From contig DDEI01000018.1 of NCBI GenBank assembly GCA_002336675.1, positions 1 to 45,629 of the forward strand: a stretch of 45,629 nt of DNA, written 5' to 3'. A program made the translations under genes and the position numbers. Shown piece after piece: positions 1 to 8,344 of this stretch. The DNA comes from Flavobacteriales bacterium UBA1958. Its GTDB lineage: Bacteria; Bacteroidota; Bacteroidia; Flavobacteriales_D; Sanyastnellaceae. The notes under the pieces were generated by a model, which did no database searches, had not been told where the DNA came from, and was given only the letters and a program-made list of their open reading frames with translations. The number at the start of each line of letters is the position of its first letter. Within the stretch, counting starts at the first letter, position 1.

Positions 1-351
1 AAGAATTCAGGACGTCACGTAAGTATGGATGCACCTCTTAAAGATGGTGATGAAAGTAGTTCTAACATGTATGATGTACTTTCTGAAGGTGAATCTCCTT
101 CTCCAGATATGGAGTTAATGACTGAGTCATTAAGAAAAGAGATAGAGCGTTCATTACGAACATTAACTACTAGAGAAGCAGATGTAATTAGACTTTACTT
201 CGGTTTAAACGGAGAGCACCCTATGACCCTAGAGGAAATAGGAGAGCGTTTCGATTTAACTAGAGAAAGAGTAAGACAGATTAAAGAAAAGGCTATTAGA
301 AGACTAAAACACACTTCTAGAAGTAGAATCTTAAAGTCTTATTTAGGATAA
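1..351 (+). CDS. rpoD: RNA polymerase primary sigma factor, C-terminal part (5' end outside window)
   Basis: The reading frame is open from base 1, so only the last 116 residues of the protein are present. It begins with KNSGRHVSMDAPL, a stretch typical of Bacteroidota RpoD in the region 3/4 linker. It ends with a sigma region 4: LTTREADVIRLYFGL, then the region 4.2 helix-turn-helix (MTLEEIGERFDLTRERVRQIKEKAI) that reads the -33 element. The C-terminus RILKSYLG is the usual end of this family. The protein directs core RNA polymerase to housekeeping promoters; in Bacteroidota these have TTG / TAnnTTTG boxes, seen repeatedly in this window. A strong terminator follows within 30 bases. The upstream portion (regions 1-3) cannot be judged. 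Confidence 0.97.
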   Translation, partial: KNSGRHVSMDAPLKDGDESSSNMYDVLSEGESPSPDMELMTESLRKEIERSLRTLTTREADVIRLYFGLNGEHPMTLEEIGERFDLTRERVRQIKEKAIRRLKHTSRSRILKSYLG

Positions 352-380
352 TAGATCAACTTTATTTTATAATAGTAAAA

Positions 381-408
381 ACCCTCAATCACTGATTGGG
401 GGTTTTTT
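381..408 (+). terminator. Rho-independent terminator after rpoD
   Basis: accctcaatc pairs with gattgggggt across a 3-base loop (one G-U pair), followed by a run of six T. It sits 30 bases after the rpoD stop. Confidence 0.9.
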
Positions 409-512
409 ATAAAACAAAAAAAGACCTAAACTTTAGCCCTCTATCCACAATAATCTAACGTATCCTCGTTTTGTCTTAAAGATTCATTTCTTTTGCAACG
501 CGAAATAAAAAA

Positions 513-2036
513 ATGATCAAAACAATTTATTCCATATTCCTGTCGGTTACAGTGCTTCTGGTTTTTTCATGTAGAAAAGATAAATTCAATACATCTTCTG
601 ATTTTCAGCTGGAGTTCAGTAGAGATTCTATTTTATTTGATACTGTATTTACCACTTTGGGCTCAGCCACTCAGGTTTTTAAAGTCTACAATCCAGACCA
701 GAATAATTCTGTGGAAGTAGATTATTTCTCATTGAAAAATGGTTCTAATTCTAAGTTTAGAATAAATGTAGACGGAGAGTCTGGTGTAAAGGTGGAAAAC
801 ATTACCATAGCTCCAAAAGATAGCGTTTTTGTTTTTGTAGAAGTAACCCTAGATGGGAATGATGAGGCACTGCCTTTTGTAGTAGAAGAAGAATTAGCAG
901 TAAACTCCAATGGAAGCGAGCAGGAAGTAAAACTGATAGCTTGGGGACAAAACGCTATATTTCATACGGGGTCTACAATTAACGTAAATCTAGATGGTGA
1001 CATAGAGTTTAATGGATATTTAGAATGTGATGAAGTATGGAATAATGAATTGCCTCATGTGATTTTCGGTACGGTGGGAGTGCCTCCAGAGTGCTGTTTA
1101 ACGATTAACCCAGGAACACAGATATATGTTCACTCTGGTGGTGGTATCTTAGTAAATAATGGATGTATAGAATCGAATGGACAGCTCGGGAATGAAGTAG
1201 TATTCCAAGGAGATAGATTAGAGGCTGAATATGAAGACCTGCCTGGTCAGTGGGGTGTAGAGTTAGAAGTAGTAGCAGATTTAGGAATAGGGCCTGAGAT
1301 AGTGACTCTTTCTAGAGGAGGGCTATGGCTTTCTTCACCTCAGCCTAGTTACTTAGAGCATACTATAATAAAAAATGGAATAATAGGTCTTCAGGTAGAC
1401 TCTACAGGAGAGCTTAGTGGACAGACTGTAGCACTAAGAAATTGTCAAATTTATAATCATTCTGCTATAGGTGTTCTCGGTCAGGGTGCTAAGATGACTG
1501 GTTATAATAACTTATTTGCAAATTGCGGACAGTCTGCAGCTGCATTTCAATATGGGGGAGAATACATATTTGACCATTGTACATTTGCCAATTACTGGTC
1601 TCAGGGAGCTCGACAAGCTCCTTCATTTTTTCTAAATAATTACTACGAAGCCTCAGATGATTTAATAATAGAGAGGTCTTTAGGGGAGACTAGGTTTAGG
1701 AATTGTGCGTTTTACGGAGACAATGCTAATTTGGCTGATTATAGTGAGTTGATAGTAGACGTTTTGGACCCTGAAACTGAACAGTATGTTTTCCAAAATT
1801 GTTTGGTGGACACTGAGCAGGATATATCAGATCCACTTAAGTTCATTAATTTAATAAATCAGCAGAATGCATCGTTTCTAAATCCATCTAGTTATAATTT
1901 TAGGCCTACTCAAAATAGCCCGTTGAGGGAAGAAGCGTTACCTCTAGGAGGCGCCCTGGCAATCGATTTAGCTGGAGAATCTAGATTTACAGGATCGGCC
2001 CCAGATATAGGCTGTTTACAATATGTTCCCGATTAA
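513..2036 (+). CDS. Lipoprotein, probable right-handed beta-helix / choice-of-anchor type
   Basis: A 507-aa exported protein. The N-terminus MIKTIYSIFLSVTVLLVFSC is a lipoprotein signal with the modified Cys at residue 20, so the mature protein is membrane-anchored, probably at the outer membrane. Residues about 30-150 look like an immunoglobulin-like beta domain (FDTVFTTLGSATQVFKVYN, then VSVFVEVTL-like strands). From about 190 to 440 there are short beta-strand turns of the kind found in parallel beta-helices (LRNCQIYNHSAIGVLG, FDHCTFANYW, FRNCAFYG, FQNCLVD). The C-terminal DIGCLQYVPD resembles ends of Bacteroidota beta-helix lipoproteins. No catalytic motif is visible and the ligand is unknown. 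It is monocistronic: a terminator lies upstream and 355 non-coding bases lie downstream. The ATG was chosen because it gives an intact signal peptide. Confidence 0.8.
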   Translation: MIKTIYSIFLSVTVLLVFSCRKDKFNTSSDFQLEFSRDSILFDTVFTTLGSATQVFKVYNPDQNNSVEVDYFSLKNGSNSKFRINVDGESGVKVENITIAPKDSVFVFVEVTLDGNDEALPFVVEEELAVNSNGSEQEVKLIAWGQNAIFHTGSTINVNLDGDIEFNGYLECDEVWNNELPHVIFGTVGVPPECCLTINPGTQIYVHSGGGILVNNGCIESNGQLGNEVVFQGDRLEAEYEDLPGQWGVELEVVADLGIGPEIVTLSRGGLWLSSPQPSYLEHTIIKNGIIGLQVDSTGELSGQTVALRNCQIYNHSAIGVLGQGAKMTGYNNLFANCGQSAAAFQYGGEYIFDHCTFANYWSQGARQAPSFFLNNYYEASDDLIIERSLGETRFRNCAFYGDNANLADYSELIVDVLDPETEQYVFQNCLVDTEQDISDPLKFINLINQQNASFLNPSSYNFRPTQNSPLREEALPLGGALAIDLAGESRFTGSAPDIGCLQYVPD

Positions 2037-2391
2037 ATGAATTTAGTCCTTATGTTTCCAAACGTTTTGGGTTAGGCTTCGTAATAAAGTTCTGGGGTGG
2101 GGGTTGCCCAAACTCTTGTTGAAATCGTTTGAACAAAGGCGCTATAGAAACTGTTTAGTTCCTATTAATGCCAGACTGGATAAAGACAAGAAGTCTTCCG
2201 GATGTGCGGTAATTCACCTTTGTTTTAAGCAAAAAAACTTTTATAAAATTAGAATGGGCTATATCTCGCTTGTTTTTGTTCTTCTATAAGCTATCCGTTT
2301 AGAAATTAATATCTGATTTTAAAGTAACCTCTTGGGTCATTATTCGTAGTACACTGACGAGGGTTTAATCTCAAAGATTATAAACCAAGGA
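2037..2391. other. Intergenic region, no convincing gene
   Basis: 355 bases between the lipoprotein and the ABC transporter. It holds an imperfect palindrome CCAAACGTTTTGG at 2058-2070 and an imperfect hairpin at 2362-2386 (ggtttaatct / agattataaacc) ending just before the transporter start. A 61-codon TTG-initiated frame at 2104-2289 has no recognisable family and no start signal, and I do not call it a gene. Confidence 0.5.
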
Positions 2392-5300
2392 ATGAGCACA
2401 GGAGTATTACAAGCATTAATGCAATTATTCGCTATCATAACAAAGAGTAGTGGTGATGAAGTTATACCTAATAACGGCCGAGATGTGATAGCTATTTTCT
2501 TGAGGCAACAGCTGAATAGAGATTTAGTTGAAAAATTTCTTACTTCTTATGATGTGTTTGTCGCCGTTCAGCAGGCTGCAGGTCTATCTAAAAATGGATT
2601 TAAGAAAAGAACTAGTCTTAATTCAGTAAAAATCCTGAAAATATGTGCGCAGATAAACGAAGAATTAACTCAGAAGGAAAAAGTATTCGTTCTTTTAAGA
2701 TTGTTAGAGTTTACCAAAGATTCTTATGATGAGCTTCAAATAGCTTTATTCACAGAGTTTGTAAGCGATACATTCAATATTAGACGAAACATATTTGATG
2801 ATTTAAAAGCACTTGTAAAATCTACTAGAGATGATGTTATAGATAATGAGAACTTCATCTACGCTTGTGGAGATCGCGAGTGGAATTATTCTCATGCTAA
2901 ATTTATAGAGAAGTGTGGCTTAAAAGGAAAGTTGGTTTTCTATCGTGTGGAAGGTTTGAACATGTTTTTTTTAAAGGAATTTGGAGTCGACGATTTAACG
3001 TTAAGTGGACAGGTTTTAACTAGTTCTAATATTCATGTGTTTAATCAAGGGGCAAGTATACGAAGCCCCAATATAAACCCAGTCTATTACAGCGATGTAA
3101 TAGGAAAAAGTATTGAGGGTGAAGCTTTTCATAATATTGAGTTTAAGGCAGAAAATGTCAGCTATTATTTTAAAGGAGGTAAACAAGGTTTACATCAGTT
3201 AAACATATTAGAGAAATCAGGTAACTTGATAGGTATAATGGGAGGAAGTGGCTCTGGTAAATCGACTCTTCTGAACGTATTAAACGGAAACCATAAACCT
3301 TCTTTTGGGTCAGTTAAAATTAATGGAATTGACATCCATAAGAGGCCTAAAGATATAGAAGGTGTGATTGGTCATATAGATCAGGATGATTTGCTGATTG
3401 AGGAGTTAACAGTATATGATAACTTGTATTTCAATGCAGAGTTATGCTTCAAAGATGACTCTACAGAGCAGTTAGAAGAGAGAACATTAGAAACATTAAA
3501 TTCTCTTGGGCTTTTCGAAGCTAGAAATATAAAAGTGGGCACCCCTTTAAATAAGACTATATCAGGTGGTCAAAGAAAAAGATTAAACATAGCACTAGAG
3601 TTAATTAGAGAGCCTTCAGTTCTTTTTGTAGATGAGCCTACTTCAGGGCTATCTAGTAGAGACTCTGAAAATATAATGGATTTATTAAAGGAGCTTGCAT
3701 TAAAAGGAAAGCTCGTTTTTGTGGTTATTCACCAGCCGTCTTCGGCTATCTTTAAGATGTTTGATAAGCTATTCTTGTTGGATCAGGGCGGATATCCTAT
3801 TTACTATGGAAATCCAATAGAAAGTGTCATTTATTTCAAGAGATTAGTTAATCATGCTAACCTAGAAGAAAGTGAATGTATCAGATGTGGCGTCGTGAAT
3901 CCCGAACAGATATTTAATATTATAGAGTCTAGAGTAGTAGACCAATATGGTGTGCTAACTGAACATCGAAAAATTTCACCCAGAGAGTGGAATAATTTCT
4001 TTAATGTAATTATTGGAAATCATATTTCTAGAGAATTTCAAACTCTAGAGGCTCCTCATAGCCTCTTTAAAATACCTTCCTTATGGAAGCAGTTTAAGGT
4101 TTTCTTAAAAAGAGATGTGTTAAGTAAATTGGCAAATACGCAGTATATAATGGTCAACTTCCTGGAAGCTCCAGCCCTGGCGTTAATTTTATCTTTCTTC
4201 ACTAAGTTTTTTCAAACTAAAGAATCTGAGCAAGCATCTTACATATTTAGAGAGAGTGAAAACCTGCCTCAGTTTCTATTTATATCAGTTATAGTTTCTT
4301 TATTCTTGGGTCTCACAGTTAGTGCAGAAGAGATAATCAGAGATCAAAAAATAATTAAAAGAGAGAAGTTCTTAAATTTAAGTAGAGGAAGTTACCTAAT
4401 TAGTAAAATAGGAATAATGTTCTTCATTAGTGCTGTTCAAGCATTAACCTATGTGTTGGTTGGGAATATCATACTAGAAATAAAAGGAATGTGGCTTGAA
4501 TATTGGATAATACTCTTCAGTACATCTTGCTTTGCAAATTTATTGGGATTAAACATATCAGCCAGCTTTAACTCTGCCAAAGTAATCTACATTATAATTC
4601 CCATACTCATTATTCCTCAGCTCTTATTTAGTGGAGTTATAGTGAAGTTTGATAAGTTATATCCACTATTCTCATCTCAAAGTGAAGTTCCTTTTATAGG
4701 TAACATAATGGCTAGTAGATGGGCGTATGAAGCCTTGGCAGTTTACCAGTTTACTGACAATAAATTCTCTAAAGAATTTTACTCCTTTGAAAAAGATAAA
4801 AAATATTACGTATGGAAGAAGGATTACTGGTTAAAAGAATTGAACAATAAACTAAACAAGTGCAAGAGTAACTTTAGTGATCCCGAAAGTATTATCGATT
4901 TCAGTTACGAGTTAATTATCATTAAAAATGAACTTGAAAAGGAAAAGAAATTGGTTCCAGGTTTAGCTATTTCTACTGTAGAAATTAATAGAAAAAATAT
5001 TTCAAAAGAAAAAATAGCTGAAATAGAAACTACATTAGAAGATTTGAGAGATTTCTATTTAAGAAAGTACTCTGCAGCAAACATTAAGAAAGAGAATAGG
5101 TTGACTGAACTAATAAACGTTCCTGGTGGAAGGGAGGCTTATTTAATGCTAAGAGACGACTATAGTAATTTAAGTCTAGAAGATTTAGTGACCAATAGCA
5201 ATGATTTAAATCCTCTGGCTGAATATCAAAACGAATTAGTACAGAAGTCGAACCCGATTTACCTGACTCCTACTAAAGGGTTTTTTGATGCTCACTTCTA

Positions 5301-5487
5301 TTCTCCAACTAAGAACTTTTTCGGAATTCAGATGAGTACATTTGCCGCCAACTCAATGATTATATGGCTAATGGTGTTTTTGTTGAGTACATTACTTTTC
5401 TTTGATGGATTACGGAAAGGAGTCGCATTTAGTTCGCAGAAAATTTCACAATTAAGGCTGAGGTTAATTAGAAAGATAAAGAATTAA
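2392..5487 (+). CDS. ABCG-type ABC transporter with N-terminal TerB-like helical domain
   Basis: A 1031-aa half transporter combining an ATPase and a permease. Residues 1-145 are all-helical and acidic/basic, resembling TerB-like domains. About 165-250 is a beta-rich segment of unknown fold. The ATPase has Walker A GGSGSGKST at 284-292, signature ISGGQRKR from 390 and Walker B FVDEPTSGL with D414-E415. An ABC-2 type permease (ABCG/White order: ATPase first) spans about 590-800, beginning NFLEAPALALILSFF. It is interrupted by a hydrophilic loop of about 150 residues rich in Lys and Glu before the last membrane helix (MIIWLMVFLLSTLLFF). Substrate unknown; ABCG-type pumps move lipids or hydrophobic compounds. 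Its stop codon overlaps that of siaC on the other strand. The start follows AAGG five bases upstream, which weakly supports it. Confidence 0.9.
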   Translation: MSTGVLQALMQLFAIITKSSGDEVIPNNGRDVIAIFLRQQLNRDLVEKFLTSYDVFVAVQQAAGLSKNGFKKRTSLNSVKILKICAQINEELTQKEKVFVLLRLLEFTKDSYDELQIALFTEFVSDTFNIRRNIFDDLKALVKSTRDDVIDNENFIYACGDREWNYSHAKFIEKCGLKGKLVFYRVEGLNMFFLKEFGVDDLTLSGQVLTSSNIHVFNQGASIRSPNINPVYYSDVIGKSIEGEAFHNIEFKAENVSYYFKGGKQGLHQLNILEKSGNLIGIMGGSGSGKSTLLNVLNGNHKPSFGSVKINGIDIHKRPKDIEGVIGHIDQDDLLIEELTVYDNLYFNAELCFKDDSTEQLEERTLETLNSLGLFEARNIKVGTPLNKTISGGQRKRLNIALELIREPSVLFVDEPTSGLSSRDSENIMDLLKELALKGKLVFVVIHQPSSAIFKMFDKLFLLDQGGYPIYYGNPIESVIYFKRLVNHANLEESECIRCGVVNPEQIFNIIESRVVDQYGVLTEHRKISPREWNNFFNVIIGNHISREFQTLEAPHSLFKIPSLWKQFKVFLKRDVLSKLANTQYIMVNFLEAPALALILSFFTKFFQTKESEQASYIFRESENLPQFLFISVIVSLFLGLTVSAEEIIRDQKIIKREKFLNLSRGSYLISKIGIMFFISAVQALTYVLVGNIILEIKGMWLEYWIILFSTSCFANLLGLNISASFNSAKVIYIIIPILIIPQLLFSGVIVKFDKLYPLFSSQSEVPFIGNIMASRWAYEALAVYQFTDNKFSKEFYSFEKDKKYYVWKKDYWLKELNNKLNKCKSNFSDPESIIDFSYELIIIKNELEKEKKLVPGLAISTVEINRKNISKEKIAEIETTLEDLRDFYLRKYSAANIKKENRLTELINVPGGREAYLMLRDDYSNLSLEDLVTNSNDLNPLAEYQNELVQKSNPIYLTPTKGFFDAHFYSPTKNFFGIQMSTFAANSMIIWLMVFLLSTLLFFDGLRKGVAFSSQKISQLRLRLIRKIKN

Positions 5488-5858
5488 ATCTCTTCTACTT
5501 CTATCATTTTAAATGTAATGTCTATTATAGCATCATAGTCTTCGCCAGCTTCAAGCATATCCTCGTCATCTTCTTCGTAATACCAATTAATAGTTACGGG
5601 ATTATCAATCCGTTCCAGCTTCTTAAATATATCTAAGAGACACTTGCTACTACTTGTGTTGAAGTATTCTAGTTGCACGTTTAGGACAGTTTTAGAGGGC
5701 GTACTAGCAGAATAGTTTTCTGTCCAGTTAATGAGAGGTTTGTAGAATTCAATAGAGTTTTCAGGAATAGATCTTCCTTTTAATAATAACACACCGTTTT
5801 CAGAACTGAATTCTACAGTTGGTGTTTTAGGTGTGCCTTTGAGTTTAATACTTTCCAT
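5484..5858 (-). CDS. siaC: SiaC-family regulatory phosphoprotein (DUF1987)
   Basis: A 124-aa protein matching the SiaC/DUF1987 family in length and pattern: KGTPKTPTVEFSSENGVLLLKGRSIPEN at the N-terminus, FYKPLINWTENY, then LEYFNTSSSKCLLDIFKKL and the acidic WYYEEDDEDMLEAGEDY. In Pseudomonas aeruginosa SiaC is a STAS-like switch phosphorylated by SiaB on Thr68; here the Thr of FNTSSSK is also residue 68 by count. The unphosphorylated form activates a diguanylate cyclase (SiaD) in that organism; no GGDEF gene is in this window, so the target here is unknown. It lies two bases downstream of siaB, surely co-transcribed. Its stop shares the tetranucleotide TTAA (5484-5487) with the ABC gene stop. 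Confidence 0.9.
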   Translation of the reverse strand: MESIKLKGTPKTPTVEFSSENGVLLLKGRSIPENSIEFYKPLINWTENYSASTPSKTVLNVQLEYFNTSSSKCLLDIFKKLERIDNPVTINWYYEEDDEDMLEAGEDYDAIIDITFKMIEVEEI

Positions 5859-5860
5859 TA

Positions 5861-6457
5861 TTAATTGATTTTTACATTCAGACTGAAGAAAGAGTAATTT
5901 TCGTCAAAAGGATCGAATCCATATTCTAATGGTTCACTTGATTTTCTGCCGATATCAATTAGGCCAAGCCCCGCACCTCCAGAGGCACTGGACTTTCCTT
6001 CAGTTAGTACTGTTTTATATAATTGTTTTAATCCTTCTTTATTCAAAGAATTAATTTCTTTTAGTTTTGATTTGAAGCTCTTAATTTTAAAATCATTAAT
6101 CAGATTCCCTGTTACTATAGAATAACCTTCTATATTTTTAGCGATCATAACTACTACGGACATATCGCCTTCATTATTTTCATTAAACTCTGCATTATGA
6201 TGGTAAAGATTCTGTAGGCACTCTACTAGAATATTGAATACCCTCTTCTTTACTTTAGATGATTCATTTTTAAGTTCTAGTTTATTTTCAATAAGCTCTA
6301 TGATAGCAGAGATTAAATCGCCTGTAATAGCACCTTTGAAGGAGAGGAGAATATTATTCTTCTCCATGTCTGAATAGAAATCAAATATGTTAAATGGTTT
6401 TGACAATTTTTTTTGCTGATTTACAAATTTATTTCCAATGATACTTTTAGAAGTCAT
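5861..6457 (-). CDS. siaB: SiaB-family protein kinase (DUF6272)
   Basis: A 198-aa GHKL-fold protein. It has an N-box-like helix NILVECLQNLYHHN around residues 75-88 and a glycine loop GGAGLGLIDIGRKS around 159-172 that would hold the ATP lid. This matches SiaB, the kinase that phosphorylates SiaC. The C-terminal NYSFFSLNVKIN is a closing beta strand. It is the first gene of a two-gene unit with siaC. The divergent methyltransferase starts 68 bases away. No sensor or transmembrane region is present, so the upstream signal is not encoded here. The phosphatase partner (SiaA in Pseudomonas) is absent from the window. Confidence 0.85.
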   Translation of the reverse strand: MTSKSIIGNKFVNQQKKLSKPFNIFDFYSDMEKNNILLSFKGAITGDLISAIIELIENKLELKNESSKVKKRVFNILVECLQNLYHHNAEFNENNEGDMSVVVMIAKNIEGYSIVTGNLINDFKIKSFKSKLKEINSLNKEGLKQLYKTVLTEGKSSASGGAGLGLIDIGRKSSEPLEYGFDPFDENYSFFSLNVKIN

Positions 6458-6513
6458 TTTCTTAATTAGTTATAAACATAAAATTCGGATTACCTTATCG
6501 TCTGAAAAGAACA

Positions 6514-6521
6514 TACTTTTG
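6514..6521 (+). promoter_or_regulatory. -7 promoter box TACTTTTG, near-leaderless
   Basis: TACTTTTG matches the Bacteroidota TAnnTTTG consensus. It ends four bases before the first ATG of the methyltransferase, so transcription would begin at or within the start region. This favours the second ATG (6532) as the real start. No clear TTG is seen at the -33 spacing. Confidence 0.5.
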
Positions 6522-6525
6522 TCCC

Positions 6526-7278
6526 ATGGTTATGGGAGAAAATAATTCGGAAGAGTGGTTTGAGAGTTGGTTCAATACGAAGTGGTATCACATGCTATAT
6601 CAGAATAGAGACTTACAGGAGGCTGAGAAATTTATTCAAGCGCTGATACATAAATTACAACTCCCTAAATCTTCAGCATTACTGGATGCAGCTTGCGGGG
6701 CAGGCAGACATTCTGCTCAATTAAATGCTATGGGTTATGAGGTGCATGGATTTGATTTAAGTAAAGAAAGCATAGATAGGGCCAGGGTTTATGAGTCGAA
6801 TTCATTGAAGTTCTCAGTTGCCGATTTACGCTCTTTTAGAACAGATAAAAAATTCGATGCAGTGTTCAGCTTTTTCACAAGCTTCGGATATTTTGAGACA
6901 GAGAAAGAGACTATTGCAGTTTTGGAAAATTTCAGGAATGCCTTAAATCCAAAAGGAATTTTAATGATAGATTTTTTAAATGCAGTCAAAGTAAAAGATG
7001 AATTGGTACTAAATGAATCTAAAACTGTGGATGGTATTGAATTTCGTATCAATAGGAAGTTAAATAAAGGAAGAATTGAAAAGGATATTCAATTCATAGC
7101 AGAATCGAAAGAGTACAACTTTAGCGAAAAAGTAAGTGCTTTTGAGATTAAGGATTTTGAGCAGATGCTCGAAAAGACTTCTTTCAGAATAAAAGAGATT
7201 TATGGTTCTTATCTTTTAAATGATTTTTCTGCAAACCAAAGCCCAAGATTGATAATTTTGGCTGAGAAAATTTTATAA
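6526..7278 (+). CDS. Class I SAM-dependent methyltransferase
   Basis: A 250-aa Rossmann-fold methyltransferase. Motif I is LLDAACGAGRHSAQL (about residues 46-60), followed by the acidic end of strand 2 (VHGFDLS), motif ADLRSF and the strand-4 region FDAVFSFFTSFGYFE. The substrate is not evident; the sequence resembles broad methyltransferase-11/25 type enzymes acting on small molecules. A second in-frame ATG lies at 6532, which I consider the likelier start given the TACTTTTG box at 6514-6521. The gene overlaps the following ZIP transporter by one base (TAATG), so the two are translationally coupled. The link between methylation and metal transport is not obvious. Confidence 0.85.
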   Translation: MVMGENNSEEWFESWFNTKWYHMLYQNRDLQEAEKFIQALIHKLQLPKSSALLDAACGAGRHSAQLNAMGYEVHGFDLSKESIDRARVYESNSLKFSVADLRSFRTDKKFDAVFSFFTSFGYFETEKETIAVLENFRNALNPKGILMIDFLNAVKVKDELVLNESKTVDGIEFRINRKLNKGRIEKDIQFIAESKEYNFSEKVSAFEIKDFEQMLEKTSFRIKEIYGSYLLNDFSANQSPRLIILAEKIL

Positions 7279-7994
7279 TGAAAATACTCCTTCTTATTTT
7301 TATTCCTCTTACGGCAGGTATGATTGCATATTTTCTCAAAAATTTATCTACTCGAATATTTAAACTAACACTGGCTTTAAGTGGAGCTTTTGTTTTGGCA
7401 ATGTGTTTTATGCACTTGCTACCTCATGTCTATCATGTCCTTTCTGATGTATATACAAACGGACACCTTTTGGTAGGCGCTGCAGTGTTAAGTGGTTTTT
7501 TAATCCAAATAAGTCTGGATTGGCTTACAGGAGGTATAGAGCATGGTCATTCTCATGTTCATGAAAATCAGAAATTTCCTATTGGATTGCTTATCGGTTT
7601 GTGTATTCATGCCTTCATAGAAGGACTTCCTCTTCATGACCATGGACATGAGAATAATCATCTTCTTCTAAGTGTTCTAGTTCATAAATTCCCCGTCGCA
7701 CTTATTTTGGTCTTGGTTTTTAAAAGTTATAATTTAAGTCAGATTAAGTCTTGGTGTTATCTAGTGTTATTTACATTAATGGCCCCACTGGGAATATATG
7801 TAAGCCAGCTGTTTGAAAATTCTATTGAGAACATTGGAAACGTGATGATGCTTATTACAGGAGCTGTTATTGGAGTTTTACTGCATATTTCTACCACCAT
7901 TCTTTTTGAGGCAGGAGAGAACCATAAATATAACGCTACTAAGTTGTTAATGATAGTTTTAGGGTTTGTTCTCGCATTTTTCACGAGTATGTAG
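7278..7994 (+). CDS. ZIP-family metal transporter
   Basis: A 238-aa integral membrane protein with about eight hydrophobic segments. It carries ZIP hallmarks: MCFMHLLPHVYH in helix 2, a His-rich cytosolic loop GIEHGHSHVHENQ, the helix-4 motif IHAFIEGLPLHDHGHENNH and the helix-5 motif VHKFPVALIL. The HAFIEG and HKFP residues form the binuclear metal site in this family. It likely imports Zn(II), Fe(II) or Mn(II) across the inner membrane. The start ATG overlaps the methyltransferase stop. Which metal it prefers cannot be read from the sequence, and no Fur or Zur box is obvious because the gene has no promoter of its own. Confidence 0.9.
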   Translation: MKILLLIFIPLTAGMIAYFLKNLSTRIFKLTLALSGAFVLAMCFMHLLPHVYHVLSDVYTNGHLLVGAAVLSGFLIQISLDWLTGGIEHGHSHVHENQKFPIGLLIGLCIHAFIEGLPLHDHGHENNHLLLSVLVHKFPVALILVLVFKSYNLSQIKSWCYLVLFTLMAPLGIYVSQLFENSIENIGNVMMLITGAVIGVLLHISTTILFEAGENHKYNATKLLMIVLGFVLAFFTSM

Positions 7995-8085
7995 CTTAGG
8001 CTTACCAGGAAAATCTGATTTATTTTTAAAAATTAATTGTCTTTTAATCGCCATAGTTTTTCTTTCTTAAATTAATTTCAATCTC

Positions 8086-8340
8086 ATGAATAAACTGACT
8101 GACAGAATAATAAAAAAAGAACCTAAAACGCAGCCAAACAATCCTCTTCATGGTGTTAGGCTTGATTTTATCCTAAATCAGTTATTCTTAGAGTATGGCT
8201 GGGAAGGTCTGGCGAAAGAGGTAAACATCAACTGTTTTAAAAGTAATCCAACCACGAAGTCTAGCCTTACATTTTTAAGGAAAACTCCTTGGGCCAGGGT
8301 AAAAGTGGAAAAATTATACTTGCAGGTATTTAGCAAATAG
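8086..8340 (+). CDS. VF530 family (DUF2132) small DNA-binding-like protein
   Basis: An 84-aa protein. Residues 19-80 match the VF530 family closely: NNPLHGVRLDFILNQLFLEYGWEGLA, then INCFKSNPTTKSSLTFLRKTPWARVKVEKLYL. This family is small, helical and annotated as double-stranded DNA binding on structural grounds; its cellular role is unknown. The N-terminal 18 residues are basic and probably disordered. It is followed five bases later by the Nramp-like transporter gene, implying co-transcription. Confidence 0.9.
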   Translation: MNKLTDRIIKKEPKTQPNNPLHGVRLDFILNQLFLEYGWEGLAKEVNINCFKSNPTTKSSLTFLRKTPWARVKVEKLYLQVFSK

Positions 8341-8344
8341 CAGA

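Noticed and set aside
722..910. Antisense 62-codon frame within the lipoprotein gene
   Set aside because: Shadow of the real gene; no promoter or family pattern.
2104..2289. TTG-started 61-codon frame, with a stretch slightly like the N-terminal arm of Bacteroidota tyrosine recombinases
   Set aside because: The similarity is too weak and short, there is no start signal, and no integrase remainder, att site or repeat is nearby.
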